NCBI GenBank assembly: GCA_016841425.1
Contig: JAENZE010000010.1
Location: 1-64,000, forward strand
Direction: 5' to 3'
Source of the DNA: Syntrophomonas sp.
Lineage (GTDB): Bacteria > Bacillota > Syntrophomonadia > Syntrophomonadales > Syntrophomonadaceae
DNA: 64,000 bases
The notes under the pieces: model-generated
Seen by the model: the letters and a program-made list of their open reading frames with translations, nothing else
Told to the model about the DNA's origin: nothing
Database searches by the model: none
In this document: in pieces, positions 16,242-23,633 of the stretch
How positions within the stretch are numbered: position 1 is the first letter of the stretch
Layout: the number at the start of each line of letters is the position of its first letter
Position numbers and translations under genes: made by a program

Positions 16242-17552
16242 TTGTCCAATATCAACTGTATCTTATATCCACCTACCCTTGAGTACGCTTACCTGGTACA
16301 GCGCCCTCAGCATCTGATGAGGAGCTTCTCAGAATTAGGTATTCCAGTGTTTTTTATGAATAACAGCAGCGCCTATTCAGGAGAGCCGCGTGGCATCAGA
16401 AAGCTTAATGATTTATTTTATCTGGTTAATAATGTTGATCCTGCTCCGTTTATAGGCAGCAGTAGACCGGTGGTATATTATACCGCAACTGCCCATGTAG
16501 ATATGGTCAAAAATTATAATCCGGAATTGATTGTATTTGATAGTGTTGATGAACCCAGTGAAGAGTTTGAAGCCTGGAGGCCTAGTTATTATAAGGCCGT
16601 AAGCAGTGCGGATATCGTATTGACTGCATCTGACAAGTTATATTCGATGGCATCTGCTATAAATCCTCGCGTTTATCTGGTGCCTAATGCCTGTGATTAT
16701 GACTATTTTTCTGGCGCCAGCAGCAGTGAAGAGGCGGATGCAGATATATTGGGGATGAATAAGCCTATCATTGGCTATATCGGAGTTGTAGCAAGCTGGT
16801 GCGACCTGGACTTAATTGCGAATATCGCTGATAGGTTTCCCCACTGTAATCTCGCCATGATAGGGCCATTATACAATATTTCGGAAGTACCCCAAAGACC
16901 AAATCTTCACTGGTTAGGCTTTAAACCCTATGAAAAGCTGGCTGCCTATGCCAGATTGTTTGACGTAGGAATCATTCCCTTCAAAAGAACCAGTATGACA
17001 GAATCAGTTAACCCCATTAAAATGTGGGAATATATGGCTGCCGGGATGCCGGTAGTATCTACCGCCCTTCCGGAAGCGAAAAAACACGGTGATCTGGTAT
17101 TATATTCCGAAGATCATGAACACTTTATGAACAACCTTAATGATGCTTTATATTCGGATTCCCTTGAAAAGAAATTGCGGCGAAAAGATGTGGCAAGGCA
17201 AAATTCATGGTTGGAACGTGCAAAAAGAATCATTGAGATAATCGAGCAGGAAATGCAGATAAGAAAAATCAGCCCTTCCTATGAGCCAGTATCAGTTTCT
17301 GACGAAGTATTACAGAATATCCGGTGGGAAAATATGTACTCCTATATGGAGGATTTTAACTTATCGCCCTTCCGCAGCCGGATTAGGATAGCCAATAAGA
17401 CTAATATTCGTGGACAGAGCTTCAGTGATTACGGTTTTTATACGGAGAAGACCAATAGGAACAGGGAGTATATACAAGCCCCGAGAAGCAGAGGTTACTT
17501 AAGAACCGGATCACCTCAGAGTATTACGGTTAAGAGAGCCCTGAAGTTTTAA
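16242..17552 (+). CDS. GT4-type glycosyltransferase
   Basis: A retaining GT-B transferase of about 436 residues. The start TTG at 16242 is chosen because GGGGG lies 7 bases upstream and the recognisable core begins there with CILYPPTLEYAYLVQRPQHL; an in-frame ATG at 16212 would add ten unsupported residues. The C-terminal domain shows IGYIGVVASWCDL, GPLYNIS, LGFKPYEKL and the nucleotide-sugar motif (about residues 261-281) ending in EYMAAGMPVV. The C-terminal ~80 residues are polar and basic, beyond the usual domain. Probably acts with its neighbours on a spore-surface glycan (inference). Confidence 0.82.
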   Translation: MSNINCILYPPTLEYAYLVQRPQHLMRSFSELGIPVFFMNNSSAYSGEPRGIRKLNDLFYLVNNVDPAPFIGSSRPVVYYTATAHVDMVKNYNPELIVFDSVDEPSEEFEAWRPSYYKAVSSADIVLTASDKLYSMASAINPRVYLVPNACDYDYFSGASSSEEADADILGMNKPIIGYIGVVASWCDLDLIANIADRFPHCNLAMIGPLYNISEVPQRPNLHWLGFKPYEKLAAYARLFDVGIIPFKRTSMTESVNPIKMWEYMAAGMPVVSTALPEAKKHGDLVLYSEDHEHFMNNLNDALYSDSLEKKLRRKDVARQNSWLERAKRIIEIIEQEMQIRKISPSYEPVSVSDEVLQNIRWENMYSYMEDFNLSPFRSRIRIANKTNIRGQSFSDYGFYTEKTNRNREYIQAPRSRGYLRTGSPQSITVKRALKF

Positions 17553-17568
17553 AAGGGAGTTATCGGTG

Positions 17569-18249
17569 ATGAAAGTAATGATCGGGTGCCCGGTTCGCAA
17601 CCGGGCCTGGATATTACCTGAGTATTTGGAATGTTTGGAAGCAATTAATTATCCTCGCGATAAAATCAGCTACAGCTTTATTATAAATGACTGCGTAGAT
17701 GAAACTGAGAATATTCTCCAAAATTTTGCCAGACGGCAGCCGGCTGCGGTGGGATTGATTGTCCATAATTCGGGAAATCAGGGTTATGAACGAGGAAAGT
17801 ATAGTTTTCGATGGTTAGCCTATCTGCGCAATCTTCTATTAAAGGAATTTCTGTATTCTGATAGTGATTATTTGTTTTCGGTAGATAGTGATGTCCTGGT
17901 ATCTCCTGATATCCTATTGCAGCTTATCAACGACGATTGTGATATTGTTTCCTGTCTGGTCTGCAATGGACAGGAAGTTGGCGACCCGTCCTTATACAAT
18001 GTTTTAAATAAAGACCAACGTGGCCGTTTTGTGCACATGAAAAACATTCCGAGAGATAAAGTATTCCAGGTCGATTGCACCGGGGCTGCTTATTTAATCC
18101 GGCGTAAGGTTATAAGTCAACATGGTATCAGATATTCAGACCTTTATGGAGCAGAAGACATAGGCTTTTGTGAAGACGCAACCCGACAGGGCTTAAATAT
18201 CTATTGTGATGGACGACTGGAATGCCGTCATATAATGAGGAAAATCTAG
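17569..18249 (+). CDS. GT2-like glycosyltransferase
   Basis: A 226-residue GT-A-fold glycosyltransferase: MIGCPVRNRAWILPEYLECL at the N-terminus, FIINDCVDETE (about 40-50), a metal-binding DSD motif in LFSVDSDVLVSP (about 101-112) and a late acidic/histidine region ending GAEDIGFCEDATRQG...LECRHIM. Start ATG at 17569, or the GTG immediately before it at 17566, after GGGAG at 17555-17559. It follows the GT4 gene by 16 bp, probably one transcript, ended by the terminator at 18263. Confidence 0.85.
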   Translation: MKVMIGCPVRNRAWILPEYLECLEAINYPRDKISYSFIINDCVDETENILQNFARRQPAAVGLIVHNSGNQGYERGKYSFRWLAYLRNLLLKEFLYSDSDYLFSVDSDVLVSPDILLQLINDDCDIVSCLVCNGQEVGDPSLYNVLNKDQRGRFVHMKNIPRDKVFQVDCTGAAYLIRRKVISQHGIRYSDLYGAEDIGFCEDATRQGLNIYCDGRLECRHIMRKI

Positions 18250-18262
18250 CTAATACTAGCTC

Positions 18263-18306
18263 CTGGCCTAAGCAGCATCATATCTGCTGCTTAGGCCAGA
18301 ATTTTT
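18263..18306 (+). terminator. Strong terminator of the glycosyltransferase cluster
   Basis: A perfect 15-bp stem, CTGGCCTAAGCAGCA at 18263-18277 against its reverse complement at 18285-18299, with a 7-base loop and then AATTTTT. Confidence 0.92.
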
Positions 18307-18415
18307 CGCCGGTGAAGCCAATTACTCCCGGCTCCTCTATTTGCGCGGCAGGAATGAACAATCAGAGGCTCAGCATCTATATAATTATTGTTAGGAATAA
18401 AAAATATATAGTAAT

Positions 18416-18444
18416 CACATTATGCTCCCCCCTTTCATAATATA
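18416..18444 (+). promoter_or_regulatory. Sigma-K-like promoter
   Basis: CATAATATA at 18436-18444 fits the sigma-K -10 pattern CATAnnnTA exactly, and CACA at 18416-18419 supplies the short AC-type -35 at a spacing of 16 bp. The motif is short, so chance agreement is possible, but it lies about 70 bp before a gene of spore-coat character and just after a spore-type glycosylation cluster. Confidence 0.5.
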
Positions 18445-18515
18445 TCCTAGGAATTTGAACTCACAAATTTCTAAAAACTAAAAATATATATTAGATAAAA
18501 GGAGGGGAGAGCAAC

Positions 18516-19085
18516 ATGGCTGAACTTAAGTGTGAATTTCCAGAAGGGTGTATGTTGGATTTATGGGCAAAAGTAATTAAGGCCAAATATGTTGAGAGGC
18601 AAGTAAAAGTGCTCGATACCATGTTTTGCGTACCTGATGAACAAGTGGGCGGAAAAATAACTACTGTTGATGACATTAAAGTAAAAGTTATTCAAGCTTT
18701 CGAGGAATTAGGGTTGAACAAAGTCAAGATCTTTATCGAGTTTGAAGTCATACTGCTGGTAATAGTAAATAATGAGTACCAGTTGATAACGGTAACAGAC
18801 AAGTATGATCAGGCGATCGAGCTGGATGAATTTGATCCACCGTTAACCGTAGAGGAGTTCAGGGAAGAAATTGAACAATCTGAAATTATATTAAAGAATT
18901 GGACTTTTGACTTTGACATTAGGGGCAATTGTGAAGACCCGCATAATCCATGCCACCTAACTACTCCGGTACGCGGAACATGCATCGGGCTGAGAGTCTT
19001 TGTAGATATTACAGACAAATTGGGTAAAATGCATGATGTCATTGTATTTGGTGAACTGGAACCGGAAGGGTTTCAAATGAAGTAA
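18516..19085 (+). CDS. Hypothetical protein, possible spore-coat type
   Basis: A 189-residue acidic protein I do not recognise firmly. It is rich in alternating hydrophobic/charged beta-strand patterns (IFIEFEVILLVIVNNEYQLI; LRVFVDITD) reminiscent of SPOCS/DUF3794-type spore proteins, but the match is weak. It has no signal peptide and no membrane segment. Two Cys lie near the N-terminus (CEFPEGC) and more in GNCEDPHNPC. ATG at 18516 with AAAGGAGGGGAG just upstream. A sigma-K-like promoter precedes it, favouring a late mother-cell role. It ends at a hairpin at 19102-19130. Confidence 0.6.
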   Translation: MAELKCEFPEGCMLDLWAKVIKAKYVERQVKVLDTMFCVPDEQVGGKITTVDDIKVKVIQAFEELGLNKVKIFIEFEVILLVIVNNEYQLITVTDKYDQAIELDEFDPPLTVEEFREEIEQSEIILKNWTFDFDIRGNCEDPHNPCHLTTPVRGTCIGLRVFVDITDKLGKMHDVIVFGELEPEGFQMK

Positions 19086-19101
19086 TCCGAACTGCATTGC
19101 C

Positions 19102-19130
19102 AAATGCCCGGTATTAACAGCCGGGCATTT
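19102..19130 (+). terminator. Hairpin after coat-like gene
   Basis: AAATGCCCGG and CCGGGCATTT form a 10-bp stem around TATTAACAG. The T-tract is only three bases, so termination may be incomplete and allow read-through into the next small gene. Confidence 0.6.
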
Positions 19131-19161
19131 GTACTTGAAAGGAGTTGAGACAAATATTACT

Positions 19162-19383
19162 ATGAATACCCGGGGAAAAATAGATCGCCAACAAAAGAAT
19201 ATTATGAGGTCTCAGTTGGAAGAGATATTAGTTGTCCATCAAAATCTGGATAAAAAAATAGAAGCCTTTAGAGAAGAAAGTGCCAGCAGCGAATATCGCA
19301 GATTTTGGAACGAACTAAAGGAGCAGAATTCTGAAAAAGTAAAGAACATTTCTAGATTTATGGTTATGAAATGCAATCGTTGA
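19162..19383 (+). CDS. Small coiled-coil-like hypothetical protein
   Basis: About 73 residues, not recognised. Highly charged with heptad-like spacing (SQLEEILVVHQNLDKKIEAF), no signal or membrane segment. AAAGGAG lies at 19138-19144, 17 bases before the ATG at 19162; an in-frame TTG at 19135 overlaps that site, so the true start is uncertain. It follows the coat-like gene by ~75 bp and may share its transcript. Confidence 0.5.
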   Translation: MNTRGKIDRQQKNIMRSQLEEILVVHQNLDKKIEAFREESASSEYRRFWNELKEQNSEKVKNISRFMVMKCNR

Positions 19384-19420
19384 ATATAGCAGATCTATCG
19401 AGCAGGCAGCTCGGTTTAAC

Positions 19421-19467
19421 AGGCGGACCTTCCAAAGGATATTCCAGGAATATCCAGGAAGCCGCCT
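19421..19467 (+). terminator. Terminator-like hairpin before patatin gene
   Basis: AGGCGG (19421-19426) pairs with CCGCCT (19462-19467), with inner complementary segments (CTTCC/GGAAG and GGATATTCC/AATATCC), then TTTCTCG. It separates the small ORF from the patatin gene. Confidence 0.55.
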
Positions 19468-19504
19468 TTCTCGTCCTGGGTCCAAGTTTTAGAGGGGGGT
19501 ACTA

Positions 19505-20368
19505 ATGAAAAGCCTGGGTTTAGCTTTAGGCGGTGGGGGGTTACGAGGATTAGCTCATATAGGCGTACTGCAGGTGCTAGAAGATAATAATATCAATGTG
19601 GCCATGGTATCAGGAACCAGCATAGGGAGTGTTATCGGCAGCTTATATGCCTGTGGATATACGGCCTATGAGATTGAAGATATAGTGTTGAGCTTAAAAC
19701 CGGCTGACTATCTGGATTACAATATAGGTGGTATTTTGTGGTATATAGCTGGTCTGCTGGTGCCGGGGGTAAAAGCTCATCTTAATGGGATTATTAAAGG
19801 ATGCAAATTAGAAAAACTAATGTACAGGTTAACTGAAGGCAAAAATCTGGCAGATATCAAAATGCCGTTGAGTATAATCGCCTGTGATATTGATACCGGG
19901 CTGGAGGTGGTATTCACCAACAGCATCAAATTAGTAAGCGTTAATAGAATTATAGTAATTAACAATGCCCTGATTAGCGAAGCTGTACGTTGCAGCAGTG
20001 CTATACCGGCTACTTTTGTGCCCAAAAAATTCAACGGCAGGCAAATGGTGGATGGTGGTGTTAAAACTATGGTCCCGGTTTGGATTCAGAAATTCATGGG
20101 TGCGGATTATATACTGGCAGTTAACCTGGGACAAAAAGAATATACATCTCCAGTATCAGGTATTCCTCAAATCGTATCCAGAACCATTAATATATTAACC
20201 TATGAAACGTCAGACACGGAAGAAAAACTATTTGCTGACATGCTTCTTTTTCCGAGAGTAGAAGATGTGGACCTTGATGACTTGGGTAAAGCTCGGGAAA
20301 TTATAAAACAGGGGAAATTGTCAATGAAAAAGAAAATCCCGGAATTAAAAAGGGCTTTAAAACAATAA
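19505..20368 (+). CDS. Patatin-like phospholipase
   Basis: A 287-residue serine acyl hydrolase of the bacterial patatin group (RssA/YlbK type). The oxyanion motif GGGGLRG is at about residues 9-15, the nucleophile elbow SGTSIGS at about 37-43, and the catalytic aspartate motif VDGGVK at about 182-187, so the Ser/Asp dyad is complete. A hydrophobic stretch at about 75-90 (GGILWYIAGLLVPG) may help membrane association. ATG at 19505 with AGAGGGGGG upstream. It lies next to a ribbon-helix-helix gene; no pathway link is visible. Confidence 0.88.
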   Translation: MKSLGLALGGGGLRGLAHIGVLQVLEDNNINVAMVSGTSIGSVIGSLYACGYTAYEIEDIVLSLKPADYLDYNIGGILWYIAGLLVPGVKAHLNGIIKGCKLEKLMYRLTEGKNLADIKMPLSIIACDIDTGLEVVFTNSIKLVSVNRIIVINNALISEAVRCSSAIPATFVPKKFNGRQMVDGGVKTMVPVWIQKFMGADYILAVNLGQKEYTSPVSGIPQIVSRTINILTYETSDTEEKLFADMLLFPRVEDVDLDDLGKAREIIKQGKLSMKKKIPELKRALKQ

Positions 20369-20460
20369 TTTAAGTAACCTAGACATACAAAACTACATAT
20401 AATATGCACTAGGAAGCACTATCAGCCGAAACAGCAGTATACGGCAGGGAGGAGGTTAAA

Positions 20461-20622
20461 ATGGCTACGGATAAGTTTGAACATGCAACTTTTTATCTGA
20501 CTAAAGATCAGGTGAATGAAATAAAACGATTGGCCAGAGATAATCAAATTTCCAGGAGTGCTCTGGTCAGAATGATAATTAGAGAATATCTGGCCAGACA
20601 GGAGGTTAATCAGGTCAAATAA
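20461..20622 (+). CDS. Small ribbon-helix-helix (CopG-type) regulator
   Basis: A 53-residue protein: a short N-terminal beta strand (EHATFYLTKDQV), then helix-turn-helix spacing LARDNQISRSALVRMIIREYL, the classical MetJ/Arc/CopG fold. ATG at 20461 with GGGAGGAGG 5 bases upstream, a very strong site. No toxin gene adjoins it, so it is more likely a stand-alone DNA-binding protein than an antitoxin. A palindromic repeat begins two bases after the stop. Confidence 0.75.
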   Translation: MATDKFEHATFYLTKDQVNEIKRLARDNQISRSALVRMIIREYLARQEVNQVK

Positions 20623-20623
20623 T

Positions 20624-20662
20624 GCAAATGCAGGCATGAGGGCGGTTCTTATGCCTGCATTA
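20624..20662. repeat. Palindromic repeat, GGCGGTTCTT loop
   Basis: ATGCAGGCAT and ATGCCTGCAT form a 10-bp stem whose loop contains GGGCGGTTCTT. Its architecture parallels the two hairpins of the element starting at 20680, which carry GGGGACGGTTCTT in the same place. No long U-run follows, so it is a repeat more than a terminator. Confidence 0.6.
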
Positions 20663-20679
20663 TATATCATATCAAGAAA

Positions 20680-20822
20680 AATACGACAGGGGACGGTTCT
20701 TAATCTGTCGTATTAAAAGATTTTACTGTTGTTTTCTATTCTATCTGCGCATTCAGGCAGGTAAAACTAGTCTATTTTGAAAAACAAAATGCGGCAGATT
20801 AAGAACCGTCCCCTGTCGCATT
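20680..20822. repeat. Inverted-repeat element with GGGGACGGTTCTT arms
   Basis: Left end 20680-20714 and right end 20788-20822 are inverted relative to each other, about 30 of 35 bases complementary. Each end is itself a hairpin, for example AATACGACAG...CTGTCGTATT. The 73-bp centre has no ORF. This is the organisation of a BIME or small MITE related to REP sequences that are mobilised by Y1 (RAYT) transposases; none is encoded in this window. Confidence 0.75.
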
Positions 20823-20970
20823 AACATAAATTGTTTGGTATATATTAAACGGCTCTGGAAAAAATGTAAACCAGAGTCTTTAATTATGGCTGCAGGAGTG
20901 AAATTGCTTAGCTATATTTATATCTCCCAGAACCAGGCCTGACCACAAAAAAGTTATAGATAATTAATTA
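20823..20970. other. Upstream region of spoIIR
   Basis: About 150 AT-rich bases between the inverted repeat and the spoIIR promoter. I see no gene and no additional clear signal. Confidence 0.4.
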
Positions 20971-21000
20971 GTTTAGAAAAAGTGGCAGGCGGGAATAATT
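20971..21000 (+). promoter_or_regulatory. Sigma-F-type promoter of spoIIR
   Basis: GTTTA at 20971-20975 and GGGAATAATT at 20991-21000 are separated by 15 bp. Both match the forespore sigma-F pattern GYWTA-N15-GGnRAnAnTw at every position as I know it. spoIIR is a sigma-F gene in B. subtilis, so context and motif agree. Confidence 0.75.
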
Positions 21001-21025
21001 AGAGCAAGGGAAGGGGGAAGTTATC

Positions 21026-21595
21026 GTGAAAAAAATATCGGTAATAATTATAGGTTTAATTATTCTTGTTTTCTTGGGAAGCAGTTCTTATTATGCCAAT
21101 GATAACTCGTTAAATGACAGTGTGCTTAGACTTCATGTAATAGCTAATAGTGATAGCATAAATGATCAAGCTCTCAAAATAGCAGTCAAGAATGAAGTAG
21201 TTGAATTGTTGAGGACTGAATTTGCTGAACAACAGAATGTTGAACAGGCCCGTCAATTGGCGGTAGATAATATTCCACGAATACAGAGATTAGCTGAAAA
21301 AGTGATTGAGAGTCAGGGCTACAACTATCCTGTACAGGTAAAAGTAGGGGAATATATGTTTCCCACCAAGAGTTATGGCAACCTGGTTTTTCCACAAGGT
21401 GAATATCAAGCCCTGAGGATAATAATCGGAGATGGAGAGGGAAAAAACTGGTGGTGTGTCTTGTTCCCTCCACTATGTATGGTATCCGATTCAGATAAGG
21501 GATTGAGTTTTGAAAAAGAGCAAGAAGCCCAGGTGAGTTTCAAATGCCTGGAGTTGCTGCCAAAAGGCGTAAGACTAAAATTGTCCAGTCATTAA
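21026..21595 (+). CDS. spoIIR: Stage II sporulation protein R
   Basis: The intercellular signal made in the forespore, exported to the intermembrane space, and required for SpoIIGA to process pro-sigma-E in the mother cell. 189 residues: N-terminal signal/anchor helix (about 3-20), the family motif VLRLHVIANSDS (about 33-44), and WWCVLFPPLCMV (about 141-152). GTG start at 21026 after AAGGGAAGGGGG. It is placed before ispE, away from its position in B. subtilis. A bidirectional-looking terminator follows at 21608. Confidence 0.93.
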   Translation: MKKISVIIIGLIILVFLGSSSYYANDNSLNDSVLRLHVIANSDSINDQALKIAVKNEVVELLRTEFAEQQNVEQARQLAVDNIPRIQRLAEKVIESQGYNYPVQVKVGEYMFPTKSYGNLVFPQGEYQALRIIIGDGEGKNWWCVLFPPLCMVSDSDKGLSFEKEQEAQVSFKCLELLPKGVRLKLSSH

Positions 21596-21607
21596 GCAGT
21601 ATTGAAT

Positions 21608-21649
21608 GTCAGGGAACGGAAATCTTGTTTACAACTCCGTCTCCCTGAC
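21608..21649. terminator. Bidirectional hairpin after spoIIR
   Basis: GTCAGGGA-ACGGA and TCCGT-TCCCTGAC are complementary around a 14-nt loop. It lies between the spoIIR stop and the possible - strand ORF at 21653, as expected for a shared terminator of convergent genes. Confidence 0.6.
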
Positions 21650-21652
21650 TTC

Positions 21653-21910
21653 TCAATTATTTGCAGTGTTTTCTCTTGGCCTTCCATAAATTACCGAAAA
21701 GGATACGCATGTCATAGCCTGCCTATAATACTCTGGATACCACAACAATGTTATATGCATTTCTATAGTTATATCAGCTATAAATGAGATGAAAAAATGA
21801 TAGTCAATCACAATTTCCAGGTCAATACCAGGATGTCTTTTTTCTTTTCCAGCTACTCTCCCTGGGGCAGCTGTGACATCGGCTTCAGCCAAGCTTGTAG
21901 TTTTCCTCAA
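21653..21910 (-). CDS. Possible small Asp23/Gls24-like protein or remnant
   Basis: An 85-codon frame opposite to its neighbours in an otherwise empty 400-bp gap. Residues about 28-45 (PGIDLEIVIDYHFFISFI) and the following alternation of strands recall the C-terminal half of Asp23/Gls24 (DUF322) proteins, but I cannot confirm this. The TTG start lacks a good ribosome-binding site; a later TTG after GAGGAAAA is possible. A hairpin lies immediately past its stop. It may be a pseudogene fragment. Confidence 0.25.
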   Translation of the reverse strand: MRKTTSLAEADVTAAPGRVAGKEKRHPGIDLEIVIDYHFFISFIADITIEMHITLLWYPEYYRQAMTCVSFSVIYGRPRENTANN

Positions 21911-21998
21911 TAATAGATAACTCTAATGCATGTAAGAAGATATTCAGTGGTTTTTACCGGGGAATAAATATATAATTTTAAAAAACAGGAGAAGTAGA

Positions 21999-22931
21999 AT
22001 GAATAAAACCCTTATGATTGAAGCACCGGCCAAGATAAATCTTACCCTGGATGTTAAGGGAAAGCGAAACGATGGATACCATGAATTAGAAACTGTTATG
22101 CATCAGATAGATCTAGTGGATCGTATTTATATCCAGCCAGCCCTCAATCTTTCGGTAAAAAGCAACAGTCCTGATATACCAGATGACAGCAGTAATTTAG
22201 CTTACCAGGCAGCCCGGTTGATTTTGGATAATTATGGAAGAGGAGAAGGGGCGGCAATTTTTATTGAAAAGAATATTCCGGTCGGAGCTGGATTGGCTGG
22301 AGGCAGCACTGATGCCGCCGCTGTATTAAAGGGGATCAATATTCTATATGAATACGATATACCGTTTGAATCCCTTGCTAATATCTCTGCCCAGATCGGA
22401 TCTGATGTTCCCTTTTGTTTACAGGGAAATCCGCGTATAATAGTGGATGAGACCGTAGAGGGAAACGTTCTAGAAAACGACCAGAATATCAAGGGATCAA
22501 CCTGTGTGGCCAGAGGGCGGGGAGAATTGTTAACCAGTCTGCCCGCTAGATTTCTGCCCTGGATATTGATAGTTAAACCTGATTTTCAATTATCTACTGC
22601 TGAAGTATATGGGAAATTTAAAATAGACCAGATACATACATCCCCTGATCTTCATGCTTTTATTAAAGCTTGGGAAATATATGATATCATAGAAATATCA
22701 CATTTTTGTGAGAATGTCCTGGAGACTATAAGTGCAGTTCTCTGTCCAGAAGTTATGCTGATAAAAAAGAAAATGGAAAGACTGGGAGCAAAGAAAGCAA
22801 CCATGTCAGGAAGTGGCCCTGCGGTATTCGGGGTTTTTGACGGCCCGGAGGATGCTTTAATGGCCTATAGAGTCATGAAGCAGAGTTACATAGAGACTTA
22901 TTTAGTTTCATCATATGGTAGAGGTGATTAA
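21999..22931 (+). CDS. ispE: 4-diphosphocytidyl-2-C-methyl-D-erythritol kinase
   Basis: A GHMP kinase that phosphorylates CDP-ME in the MEP isoprenoid pathway. 310 residues; APAKINLTLDVKGKRNDGYHE at the N-terminus holds the catalytic lysine/histidine region (lines up with residues 6-26), the glycine-rich ATP motif PVGAGLAGGSTDAA lies at about 93-106, and MSGSGPAVFG at about 268-277. ATG at 21999 after AGGAGAAG. The stop codon directly abuts the next ATG, so the GntR gene is translationally coupled. Confidence 0.95.
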   Translation: MNKTLMIEAPAKINLTLDVKGKRNDGYHELETVMHQIDLVDRIYIQPALNLSVKSNSPDIPDDSSNLAYQAARLILDNYGRGEGAAIFIEKNIPVGAGLAGGSTDAAAVLKGINILYEYDIPFESLANISAQIGSDVPFCLQGNPRIIVDETVEGNVLENDQNIKGSTCVARGRGELLTSLPARFLPWILIVKPDFQLSTAEVYGKFKIDQIHTSPDLHAFIKAWEIYDIIEISHFCENVLETISAVLCPEVMLIKKKMERLGAKKATMSGSGPAVFGVFDGPEDALMAYRVMKQSYIETYLVSSYGRGD

Positions 22932-23621
22932 ATGGAAAACAGGCGATTGGTACCGGTTAATCTTGAGTCCTATAAACCCCTTAGAGAGTTGGTTTTGGAT
23001 GCTATCCGAGAAGCAATTATTAACGGTAATCTCAAACCGCGGGAAAGACTGATGGAAATTCAGTTGGCAGAGGAGCTGGGTGTCTCCAGAACACCAATTA
23101 GGGAAGCTTTAAGGAAGCTTGAATTAGAGGGATTTATTGTCATGATTCCTAGAAAAGGAGCCTATGTCGCAGATATATCATTCAAAGATATTGCTGACGT
23201 TTATGAGATACGTGCAGCCCTGGAAGGACTGGCAGCAGCACTTGCGGCAGAGCGTATTACTGATGAAGAGCTGGAAGAAATGGAAAGATTTCTGGTTGGA
23301 AAGGCAGAGGCTATCGCACATAATGACATGGATAAGCTGGTAGATGTTGATACTAGATTTCATGAATTAATTTACCAGGCCAGCCGCAATGAGAGGTTAT
23401 CCAATATAATTAATAACTTGCGTGAGCAAATCCAGCGGTGCCGGACAACCTCCCTGTCCGTACCGGGAAGAATGCAGCAATCTCTGCAGGAACATCGTGC
23501 TATAGTTGAAGCTATTCAGTCTCGGGATACGCAGTTAGCCCGACAGGTAGCCCAGGATCATATAGAGAATGCTGAGAATATTATGATGGAATCCCTCAAA
23601 AAAGAAGGCTTACCTAGATAA
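22932..23621 (+). CDS. GntR-family regulator (FadR/FCD subfamily)
   Basis: A 229-residue transcription factor: N-terminal winged helix (about 12-80; ELGVSRTPIREALRKLELEG is the recognition segment) and a C-terminal helical FCD effector domain (about 90-220) with the acidic/histidine metal-binding positions D/H visible in VDTRFHELIYQ and QEHRAIVEAIQ. The effector is unknown; this subfamily usually senses small organic acids. GAGGTGA inside the ispE end serves as its ribosome-binding site. It occupies the purR slot of the B. subtilis order; purR, yabJ and spoVG are absent here. Confidence 0.88.
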   Translation: MENRRLVPVNLESYKPLRELVLDAIREAIINGNLKPRERLMEIQLAEELGVSRTPIREALRKLELEGFIVMIPRKGAYVADISFKDIADVYEIRAALEGLAAALAAERITDEELEEMERFLVGKAEAIAHNDMDKLVDVDTRFHELIYQASRNERLSNIINNLREQIQRCRTTSLSVPGRMQQSLQEHRAIVEAIQSRDTQLARQVAQDHIENAENIMMESLKKEGLPR

Positions 23622-23633
23622 GGAGATGCAATA

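Noticed and set aside
18222-18440. 72-codon + strand ORF
   Set aside because: Runs through a perfect 15-bp-stem terminator and has no ribosome-binding site.
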